The translations under genes and the position numbers were made by a program. 64,000 nt of DNA from Membranipora membranacea (taxonomy: Eukaryota > Bryozoa > Gymnolaemata > Cheilostomatida > Membraniporidae). The stretch's first letter is position 1. Each line of letters begins with the position of its first letter. Below, piece by piece: positions 25,901 to 37,900 of this stretch. The DNA is taken from assembly GCA_914767715.1 (NCBI GenBank), contig OU612068.1, positions 13,208,001 to 13,272,000 on the forward strand, written 5' to 3'. The notes beneath the pieces were generated by a model. The model made no database searches and had not been told where the DNA came from. It saw nothing but the letters and a program-made list of their open reading frames with translations.

Positions 25901-28900
25901 GTTCCATCGATCAGCAATCTGTATCTGGTGTTTTCATGATTATGTCAATCATGCTCTAAGCTATCGGAATTCCCATTAAAGGAAAGCGTTATAGAACTAA
26001 TTTGATTTCATTTTATCATGAATGACTTGTTAAACGATTATGATTAGGAATACTTCATCGGTTCTTTTGCGGGCAGATGTTGTAATGATGGAAAAGGATA
26101 TTGATTAGGAGCTGCTAGGGGGTCTCTATGGGCAGATGGCGACACCTTGTTCAGTTTGCAATACGCTATAATCTCGAGCTTTGTCAAAGTTAATCCAATA
26201 TCGGATTGTAATGACTATAGATAATTACAAATTAATGAGCTGGGTCTGTTGGCTTACTTCTGGGGTTTAATTCCCCCAGTCAGATAATTATCACGATGCT
26301 GATTTACAAATGACTCACAACACAGTTGCAAGCTATCAGGTGATTGCAATGCTATTTTTCGGAAGAATAGAAAAGAAATGCCCTTAGCTTACTAATCAAA
26401 TATTTATGCAAAATTGTGATGCTGCCAGCAAAATAAAAAAAGGATTTTCCCATAGGATTATGTCTGCTGGATTTTTCCCAATATTCTCACCAGCTAAGAC
26501 ACTGCTGTAACCCACGTTTATCTTCTGATGGCCTTGCACCAATGAAGAGTGAGAGGGAGTTCATTGCTTGCACTGCCTACCACTCACTGATAAAAAAACC
26601 TCATTGTACTCATTCATATGAGCAGCACTAAATCGCTGTGGATAAGCTAAAACGGAAACACCACATGAATGCCTATAGGAAGTGGCATTGTTCTCCCAAC
26701 CCAAACAACCCATTGAATATTTTGGTTTGTCCTGAAGCGTTTGTTTGCCTTGTCAGTGATTTAGGAGAATAGACCTTTCATGATACACCCATAAGCGGCC
26801 TCTTGGTGTCCTTTCATTAAACGCCCTGTTTGTTTACATTGATTTGAAGGCCACCCTCAATTTTCTAACACCTGCTAACAAAAACCTGCTCTCTGAATTT
26901 GATCCGATTAAAAGAGATTCACACATATTGCTTGGCCTGCTACCATCTTAGAAAGGTAAAAACCAACTGGCATCCGGTAACAAAATATATATGCGGAACA
27001 TAGCCTTAGTCTAAAAGTTTTATCTGAATCTTAAGTGATTTTGTATTAAAAACCATGGTGTTTGATTATAATGCGCAAGGAAAACCTCGAACAAGTCAAC
27101 AATGTACCAGTAAGGTAGTTTGTTTGCTGACTTGACCCATTGCTTCACTGATATATGTATGTATCACCCAAATTACTGTCCCATCATGTAACATGGTCGC
27201 AACAGAAACACAAATCAAAATGAGATATTTTAAGACGGTCGGTCCGTTGTTAGTGGCATTCCAAGTTTCTTCAACTCTATCTCATCGCTCTAACTTCAGC
27301 GATCCTAAAAAGAAGATTTCAAATTGATTGTTAACTGTTACTTACCAAGATTAGTTAATGAAATGGTGAGTAAATATCCAGTCTAATCCTCTGTCATACA
27401 GAAATGTACCGATGATCGATCCCAAGTGCTGAGTCAGTATCTATAGTGATTTATTTCACCCAGTACTTTTAGTAAATGAAGCTATAAGCGCAGGATCACG
27501 TCCCTCCGGTCTAGACTTTACCATTGAAGTAGAATTAGTCATGTATAACAATCTATCTGTAACAAAAGTGTTTGTTTAGGTAGAGCCAGCGATTATCTGT
27601 ACAAGCTAATCTGATTGGCTGAGCAAGGATACACCGACCAATCATTGATTAAAGTATGCTAATTATTTGTAAAGGATTTAGGAACGCTGAGTTTATTTTT
27701 GCTTCAGGCATAGCTATTAAAATCTGGAAAAATCAATGTTTCTGAAGAGATATGCAGTTAGATTTGAAGATTTGATGCAGCTGCAGAGTTGTAAATCAAA
27801 TTAAAATTTTTGAGACAAAGCCAATGATGCTGTTTTGTTGTGCATAGTTTGTTGTCTGGTCCTTTCCGATGAGAATACCTCGCGCGTTGACCTATTCTGA
27901 TGCATCTCCAGGGAGAGGTTAAGCAGAAGTTTTCTGAAAGATGCGGATCATGTTAAATAGGTAAAAGCATTTGTAGATTTGGGCACTGTCCCTTTTTCAT
28001 GGGGATGTTTAGGTATGGGACTCGGTTTCTGATGATGGTATAGAGTCGGCATGATAGAAGCAGGGGCCTAGTAGTAGTGGTACTGTTTGTAACCTCTTGA
28101 CCCTCCTCCCCTGGGGTCGTTCCTCATGAAGGCTAGGGTATCCATAACATATCACATCGCCGTGTATTATAACAACACTTTGAGTCGGTGTAAAAACCGA
28201 CTCAATATCAAACTGTGATTTCTATCTTTAGAAATCAGATGTTTTTTTTTGTAAAAGGTGACCTAAATAGCTCACACATTATTTTTTAATTCTAACAGCT
28301 TGAAAAATCAATGAGCTTGAATAACAAAACACTAGCTGCCAGAGAGATGTTATCTATCAGCGTTGGGATGTTACTTTATAATCTCAACTAGAATGATATT
28401 TGATGTTTAATTTGTTTATTTTAGGAGGTGACAATGAATACAGAAACACAGATCTTGAGTAAGTGTTAATAGCCTCCATACTTGTAGCATTGATGACAAT
28501 CCCCTAACCTTGCCTTGTGTCAAATCCTTATAATGTCATCATCTGCTGCCATTGGAGTAAAAAAAACTTAGATTTTCTTTGAGTTGCTTTTAGTGGCGTT
28601 CCATTATCAACCCCCACCTGTATGTTCGGGTGGATAATGTAATGCGAGTCCCACCTAGGCCTACAACTTTCCAGAGAAAATCTCTGTGAGCCTGCATCCA
28701 GGGAGTTGGTGACAAGCTCACCGCTGTATCTAATCAGATATAGATCAGAGGACAGCTGTGCTGTGAAGACCCATCAGATCAGGGATAGATAAAGTACATC
28801 TTGAAAGCATGATTGGGAAACAAAAAATCAGAGTACAATCATATTCATGCCATCTTATGTAGCATCGGCTACAGGGCAAACTAATTAAAGAATATGTTAT

Positions 28901-31900
28901 ACAGATTGCTGAATAGCTGTGTCTGGTTGCCTTGACTCCTTCGGGGTAATTTCCTTTTATAACAATTATCAAGTGACAAGTGAAACAGGCCTTACAGGAC
29001 AGAACTCTCATGTCTTTCTCTGTAAGGGTTTGACAGGTCTAACTTTACTATTCTATGCCATGGGCCATGCTAAAAGTGTCCGAATCATAATATGGAAATT
29101 GTGGAAAGTACTGACTCTGTTATTGGCACTCCTGTACTAAGTGATCTGGCCTGTTCATGAACCAATAACTTCTCTGTTGATGATGCCCCAATGACACAGG
29201 GATGACCCAAAACAGTTGGTCTTTTTGTGAAGGTTTGGGTCATTAGTTTAAAATTCATGCAACTTAGGTACATCCCATCATCAGCAACTGCATTTGTAGA
29301 CTTGGCTGTATCAAGGATTCTGCGCGGATAGTTTGGGGGTGAGACCCTAGAGTCTTGAATCATCTGCATATTTGCGAAGATCACTTTACCCTATGCTCAT
29401 CTGTATCCGCTAATTTTGTTGATATGGAATACTATGAGTCAAAGTTACTGAAATTTGCCAAAACAGCCCTGGCAGGTTTGTCAGATTCCTATGAAGTAAT
29501 TTCAAATTGCAACAAAAAATTATGAGGGCTATAATTGCTTGGAATACTTTAAAGCCACATTATCATGTTTTATCCATTAACACCCTTTTGATTTCTATAA
29601 TTTAATTAACTCTCAAAACAATCAGTTTTATCACCAAACCTGTTTCTCTGTTTTCAGGCAGCTGTCGAAGGCTTACAGGGTCGCAATCGAAGTTACATTG
29701 AGGTCGATAGCAGAGTACTCTTCCTCCTTGTCACCCAACGAGGCAAGTTAATTACTAGCATATTGTGCCATGATTACCAAATGTACAGTAATACCAGAGA
29801 CTATAGATATATTATCTATATCTATATCATCTATAGTCAATACAGTTACTTTAGCAAGTCACCTCCCTGGTGACTTAAAATTTAGGTATTCCTGTAACAG
29901 GATTGTAGGGTGTTGAGATATTGTTTTATGGGTTGCACCATTTCCCCTCCTTCATCATATGTATGGTGAGATAACACTAACTCGAAGAACATACACACAC
30001 GTTTTTCCCAAAAATATACACCCTACGTGATGAATCTTGCAACATCATAGAACTCACCGAATGAAATAGTTTTAAATTATGGTTATTGAGCAACTAAAAG
30101 AGAGGGATTAAAATTCAGCGCTTACTTACCACTAGTGTGTTGGTGAAATTCTAAACCAAATGAAAAGTTTTTGCGGCAATGATCGTCTCATGAAGCAACC
30201 TTTCACTTAACAATTGCCCAGAGCTGTGCTGGATATTGTGGTAGTGTGTAGAACATCCAGGTTCTCCAATTCTGCTAATTTTCTGACTTTGTGAAAGGTC
30301 AATCATAATATCACTGCATGGTATTGTTACAACGACACCTCATTAATCAGGGGTGTATTTAGCAGCCCTCTAACATAAAGAAATGGGGTTGAAGCGGAGG
30401 CAACAAATTCAAATGATTGAAAAGTTTGTTCAAAATTTGTGCTGGTAGCAGTTTAGATCAGTCCAAAATATTCATCAGTTTTTAATGTTTGAAGACACAA
30501 AACCAGGGAAAGCACCTGCAGCTTCATTCAAATCCATAAGTACTAGGGAGTAAAAGATTGAGTGAAATAAATACTCCCCTGCAAGGCATTGTTCTACCTT
30601 TATCCCTGTAATTAGACAGAACCTGGACCTGCTATTATAGGGCGAGGTATTCTGTAATTACCCTGATGGTTACAAATCTGTGATTGACATTTTCATATTT
30701 CAAACCTTCACCTTGCAAATTATAGATAAGCCGTATTATAAAGTAAACAACGCAGTGCTCATCTCTTGTTGTCTGATTGGTAATTAGAGACTGGAGTACG
30801 ATTGTTTACACTGCATCTTTCTCATCTTACAGGTTATCAGTAACGCCAAGAAGAATGTTATCAAGGGTCTGCAGAAATCAATGGACTGCAGAAAGTATGT
30901 AAATGTTACAGTCCTTTGCTGTGTGGATTGATGTTATTGTTTTAAAAGACTATGATGTCAAAATGTCAACTTGTCCAGATCCTAAAATGTTTAATCGGCA
31001 TCATCTGTTATTACTTTTGCTGACAATGGGTGCTGCCATGTAAACACGCAGTTTTCTCATCTCGGCTGTATGGTAATTGTATTGCTTGTGCGGTTCACAA
31101 CTGCTCGCCAATCTTATTTGTAGACTTGATGTGCAGGCGAGGATTGAGGCTCGTACTTACGAAGGCAGGCAAGTTTTCTCATTCAGTTTCCGTATTTGGT
31201 ATGATTACTCTTTGCCAAGCGACTAAGACCTGCTAGAAGTCTTGTTTCCCGGTCGCTCACTCAATGACGGAACTATATACTGTGCCCAAGTGAGCAATTT
31301 GGGTACAAATTTTGTTAATTGAAAGACCAAAAGGGCAAGGATTTTGAGCAAAGTGAAAGTGCTGATTTGGTTAGAACACCACCACATTTCACAGACCTCC
31401 TTTGTTATCCTAAGACACAGTTTTATAACCTTTTGAGTACAAAATGAGGTTGTTCCCACTGCTAGAAAGAAGATTGGGAATGCCAGATAGATTATATGAT
31501 TCAATTGAAACAACTCCATTCACGGTTTTCATTATTTAAACTTTTTTTTACAGACATAAGGCTGTCTCAGAGGGGACAACTCCGCAGACTACAGTTACAT
31601 TATCTATAGTGATCTCAAACATTCACAGCGTCACTCATGTAGGCACAATACTGGGAGGCGTGGCTTACTCTGACACATTTCTCCTGTCTGCTATCAAATA
31701 CAGTAAGTCATGTGTCAAAACAAACTCTCCATCATATGGTAACAATGCTTCCCCTAACAATACTATATTTTCAGAAGTTATCAGGTGGATATCGTACCAG
31801 AAAAAAAATTAGATACACTTTCTATTGCTTGACTGGTCAAAGAATGAAATTGTTGCCTTTGACCAGGGAGTTTGGGACATACTCCCCATATATCCCACCC

Positions 31901-34900
31901 TCCCTGCTTTGACAGCTCGTTCACTGCATGATCTAGAGTTGTCTTGTTGTGTACAAAAAGAGGATAACTCTTGTATCAAAATACTGCTGTAAGTGTTGGC
32001 AAAGACTCCTATGGTTATTATTATATACTATTTATCATGCTCACTCTATTACAGATTCATCAGGAGATATTCTCATGAATAGTGAAACTCTGAATCTCAC
32101 ACAGAATGTCGTTAGATGGAGTTCCTGGAATGTAAGTTTACAAAAAGACAGCAAAAATAATCACTCGAATTTTGTTAGTGTTTACAAAGTGACGAAGATA
32201 TTTCGCCTGGTGTGGGATAACAACAATCTGAGACACTTATATATTGTTTCAATGGTGTAAAAAAAGCTGCAGGCAGCCCTACTTGGAAATTATTATGGCA
32301 AAATTTCTGATCTTTGTGCAATATTTTTGCAGCTAGTAGCCAAGCCTTGGTCTAGCACAGCTGCACTCAGTGATTACAACACATTACTGCTCTGCCATAA
32401 TACAAAAATTATCACTTTTTATTTATTATACCTGTATGATGTTTACTTTTGTAGATATCACCAGAGGTCACTGCCATGACAGAGAAGACACAGACTCTCA
32501 TACACAACAAAGAGACAAAGTCAGACTTTACTAATATCTGTGGAGAAGTTCTAATAGATGGGCAGGCTGTGGAGATTGTGTCCCCACAACCATGGCTTCA
32601 GCCTGTGGCAGGTTTGTTATGAATTTTCATTAATTCTTTTTAGTGTGTTACTCAATGTAGTTGAAGCTTTTACCGATTTTAATCATGCAATATATTGTAA
32701 TTGGATATCATTTTTAAGGAGAGAGTACCCAAAGAATTGCTTTCTGCAGAATTTGAATGACCCTTTGAAACAATGAGTATAACTTTCCTCACTAAAGAAG
32801 AATAAATTTTGCTAATGCCTTCCACTGACAGCACTGAAAACGACAGATACTGGCTAGTGCGAACCTCCTACATCCACATAAATCAATGGACTCCTGTTTA
32901 TTACGCAATATCTATGTGACTCTTCTATGAATCTGTGATTTCAGCAATGATGTATCTGTATGAACAAGCAGTGATATTACTGAGCAGTGCCACCGGACCG
33001 ATCTCTCTTACAAAATCAGATATAAAATCTGCCAGCTTCTATGATGGTGTAAGTTATCACTTTTCACTCATTGTGTCCACCTGCTTCATGGCTAAGATTA
33101 ATCTGCAATATCAGGAACATTTTCTGTGTAGTAAATATATGCATGGGTAGGTTCAGCTACTGCCCATACATCAAAAGCAAACGTAGAGGTACTACAAACA
33201 TAATTTTTAGAGAGTGGTGAATCAAAAAAGACAAAGCTTGAGCACTAATTTGACAATTAGGAGGCAACCCTTGATTGACGAATCCTTTAGCCCCTTATAT
33301 CTTGTCTCCATGAAGATGGGCGCGTGTTAGTGCTCATGCCTATGCTTATATTTGATGTAAATTATGACACTGTTATTTACAGGGAGGTCCAAGCGTACCC
33401 GCCTTTCTCATCCTGTACACAACTCTGGATTTCCAGACTAAACTTCCGACACAGCTACACAATACAATGAGAATGTTAGTCATCTCCCTCAATCCCAGGA
33501 CTAAAGCTTACAAACTCTTCTTTGAACAGGTCAGTGTGAATCTGAAAAGGTTAGAGATGTAATCTTACAGCACTACTCTCTTTCCTATATGCTTATTTAC
33601 AAAGTTGCTTGATGACAAAGCTGCACCTTTCACTTGGTGAGACATAAACGTTACAGCTACAGATACTGGTGCAGCAATAAATATGGTCATCTTAGCATAG
33701 ATAGGTGCAACTCCAAGGATTGGATGGCGATTACTTCAGTGCAATCCAAGTTCTATGATTTAATCAGTCCAACATCTGCTACTACTTGTAGTTTTGTTTT
33801 ATGAAGAGAGTTAGATTTTGCAGACAGAGATGTTGGATTTTGTTTACTTTAGGTGTTCAATTCCTGGAAGTCACAAGAGGAGGGAAATTTTGAGTTGAAG
33901 ATGGAGGAATCTCTCCCCGAATCTCTGGCTATAGTGTGAGTTTTCTGATCAAATATCATCAAAAATCAAAATTATAAGTTAACCTGGAGTAGTCATATAT
34001 TGTCATTTATAACTGGCTTGAGATCTAGTGAAATTTATGGATAGTTAGCAATAATCAACCTGATTATTTGATTCCGTTTCCACTTGAGCTTACAGAGATT
34101 GGTCTCACATCATTTAGTCCTCTAGGGTATTTGGCCAATGCGTATTGTTTGTGGATGAAGCTGAAAGAGTTTTGATAGCTAGAACCTGTCTGTGATAATG
34201 TTGTGGTGCGCTAAGAATTACAACTCTTACCACAGTATAATTATTATATTAATAATAATAACAATACTAATGGTTGTCCGTCTCTTCAGACGATGACTGC
34301 ACCGAGGTGCGTGCTAGGAAGAGGTTGTATAGTGACGACTAGGTTTCTAAGTCATTAGTGCCACACTTAAACCACTGACAGCCTCAACCCAGCGTAAAGC
34401 ATATCGCTACAAGGTCATAGCTAGAGTGGTTGGGGACAACATGTAGAGCTATAACATACAGGAGGGTTCTTTTTTCTGCCTGCACAATGTTGTTGTGCAT
34501 ACAAGAAGACCATTATTTTTAGTCCTGATCCGAAGGTATAATCTGGTATAAAAATAGCATGTTGGTATATCTTGTAGACATGAACAAGCTACAGCTAAGT
34601 TTAAATCACAGACATCTGGTGGACTCTCAAGTCGACCGATGAGCTCTAGAGTAACTGGACTACAGAACACACAACTCCAAAATCTGCAGAGGTTTGTAGA
34701 TGAATTATCCTCACTATCTAGAAAATTATAATATATTACACGCAAGAGTGTGCTTAAAGCTCCGCATATATGTAGTCCTGCTGATTACAAATGTTGACCT
34801 GGCCTTGGCAGTGAATAACTCACTTCAGGTTAATATCTTGACATTCTTTAGGCTAGAAGGACAGTTTCTGATTTTCCTGGTCAGGGTGGCTTGAAAGCCA

Positions 34901-37900
34901 ACGCCTAATTTATTTACCAAGTCAAGGGCACATCCATCATCCATCTCGTCAGTTTCTTATCCACCCTGTCAGGTGCAGGATAATCATGCTCCCAATGGTT
35001 CAAATGTTTAAATTTTGTTGAGTGATATCACTGGGCAATTTCGCTGAAAAGTATGCTTATGTATTTGCAGTCAACTGGACTGTACCTTCAATTTCTTTCT
35101 TTAAGATCAGCGCTCATTATTGTTGTCCAGGTTCATGAGTCACATAGCGATGAGCGCGTGTCTGGATAAAGACCAGCCAATCACAAGCTCTGATTTGTCA
35201 GTTCTTCTTGACGGCTCACCAAGTATCTCAGAGACAGAAGAGGATAAATCCGAAATTATGTTGACAATCAGTATTATATCTGGTATACCAGGCAGCTATA
35301 AGGAGAACGTGGCTAACTTCATAACTCAGCTCACACAGGAGCGTAGCAGGTGAGGGGTAGCTATTTAATCAGGCTAAAGGATGTTAAAGAGTATCCCACA
35401 ATGCAATATCCTGAATACCCATTTCAATCATCTCATGTACACGTCTTTTAGGAATCGCAGGCTAAAGTTTTACTTGTGGGGAAAGTTATGCCCTAACATG
35501 TATTCTCATGCAGTTTTAGTTCTGGTAAGAACTTCTGTTAGACTATTGGCATAATTGCCAACTTTTGCTGCTTGCTGCCGCTACTTTGCTAGGAGCCTGT
35601 TTTAATTTATTTCTTGCTCACTACAAATGCATCAAATTCTCTTGTGAGCATTTCGGAGCTTGCTTTCACCAACGGATTGAGTCAAAATACACAGGGAAAT
35701 TTTTTAGGCAGCTTTGGAAGTTTTCTTTAAAACTTTCTCATGATCCAATAAAGGAGCTTACTGCTCTTGCAATTACACTGGCTTTCACTTATTCCTTTTC
35801 TAGCATTGGGAAAGGGTAAGATTTAACAAAGCTTTTTCGAATTCAATAAAATTTGACACAAGCTTATTTTCACCGTTTCAATATTGTATATATATAGCAT
35901 AAGAGTATAAATACAAATAAATAGAGTATTTATATGTTTATGTTGTATTTACTCCTTCACAAACTTCATTGTTTCCTTATGCTTCTTTTTCAACTTTCAA
36001 AGATCAAATCTGCACTTTTTCGATAAGAGACTCTTTTCCACTGTTTATTATGATTTCAATATAAGCCTCTAGCATCTCTGTTTACCATCCACATCATCAC
36101 GTTTATGTATGGAATATTTAATTTTAACAAAGTGTAGTTCCATTTTTTGTAAATTTTTCATCATGACTATACATATCATGCGGGTTAAAATGTGGGTTAA
36201 AAAGAGAAATTAAGGTGCCTTAATGGCATGGCTGCCATATTCGGCGCTAAGTTGCTCTCAGTTTCAAATTTGGGAAGAAAGGAGGCAAAATGAGGTGTTT
36301 GCCTCACACTCAAAGAAACCTGTCTTGTGCGTCTTATTTACCAAACAGTTAGTTTAGAGAGATGTCCCTAACTCAGACGATATAAAACCCTACAAATTAC
36401 ATTACTGATGTTTGACACGTGTTTGCAGGTGGGTGATACACAAACAGACAGCTGAGACAAGTCATCAGTTTGACAGTGGCAAGTTGGAGAATACCTTGAG
36501 TTATATATACAGTGTGCTAAAGAAGAAAGGCAGCTCAACTAATAAAGCATCGAGAATGCTTGTCATAACTCCTGGGTGAGTAAAAATTTATCATTTATTA
36601 GGTGATGATTTGTTGCCTTCTGATGGTTTGATTTCTTTAAAGGTTTGCATCTAACCTGGTTGGTTAACTTCTCAAACTGGATACTTGAAATCTACTGCAT
36701 GTATGACCACTTAAAAATTTGTCACTGTATTTTCCTCCTTCCCAGGGTTTTTTACTGTTTGTGTCATAAGTACCGCTGTCTGCAAATAGAGTAAAAAAAC
36801 AGATCATCAAACATATTTGAGCTGATCAATTCTTGGATCTTAAATTTTTCATTTCTCTGAGCATGATGCATCAACCGGCACCCTCCACTCCAGCTCGAAT
36901 AATACTCACGTCATGTTGTCGAGTTATTTCTAAAGTTCTTAACGCCTTAAAATTGCCTCTATTCTTCAAATTTTTCAGAATTATTATAGGCCCCTCCATT
37001 ACCCACCCCGCCTGGCCCCACCACTCTAAAACCCATGGATACAGAGCCCTGGTTCATACCATTTGTATATACCAATATCACTACTTTGTTTGCTCTCTCT
37101 CAGTTTCACAGATGTTCAGACAGTAGTACGTACTATACAGAGCCATCCTAATAAGGAGTTACGTCAGCATGTGAGGATAGGAGCAGTCACTACATGTGTA
37201 GATCCACACAACGCATTCCTCACGGGGTATATGACTATACCGGGTATCGTCAACCAGTGTACTCCTGGCTGGGTTAATAACGTCGTGATGACCAGCTCCA
37301 CCGACGCTGGGGTAAGAATCGCCCAAACGATTTAACGATTTATTTATTACATACCGATCTAAGAAACACAATGTTATATGGCCCTAGTGCCCAACATATG
37401 GGCCATGAGCCCTAATGGCTCATTTTAAAATATTGGTGGTTATTTTCTTGTTAAACAATTTCGTGTTGCACTTGCCAAAACAGACCATGTGCATCATAAT
37501 TCCCCCAAACGATTTACCGATTTAATTATTGCATAGAGATCTAAGTAACACAATGTTATATGGGTATGCAGATAAGTATCCCATAAAGCAATTCGCTAGA
37601 ATTCCCATAGGGTAGTGGCCAATAATCACAAAGGCTTGTAGAGTTACTGGCTAGTTGCATTGTGGGTATGGTTTTACCAAAACTCTAAATATTGTCGAAG
37701 CTTCATGATAAGACAATGAAAAGCCAACTACATAAAATTTTCTGCCAATAAATATGTATTTTTTCCAGTCACAGAATATTTAAAGTAACAAAGTTTATTA
37801 TATCGTCACAGTGCTAGCCACTAAATCTAGCCCGTATCTCTTCTGTTACAGAATGGTAATCTGACCCATGTGCAGGATTTAATCAGAGCTGTTAATCCTA

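Noticed and set aside
28672-28686. CAGAGAAAATCTCTG, a 15-bp palindrome with the same ends as the short elements
   Set aside because: The flanking 7-mers (AACTTTC and TGAGCCT) do not match, so there is no sign of insertion.
35565-35819. 84-codon frame in DAAF9 intron 22
   Set aside because: No homology or splice-compatible phase; hydrophobic AT-rich composition fits chance.
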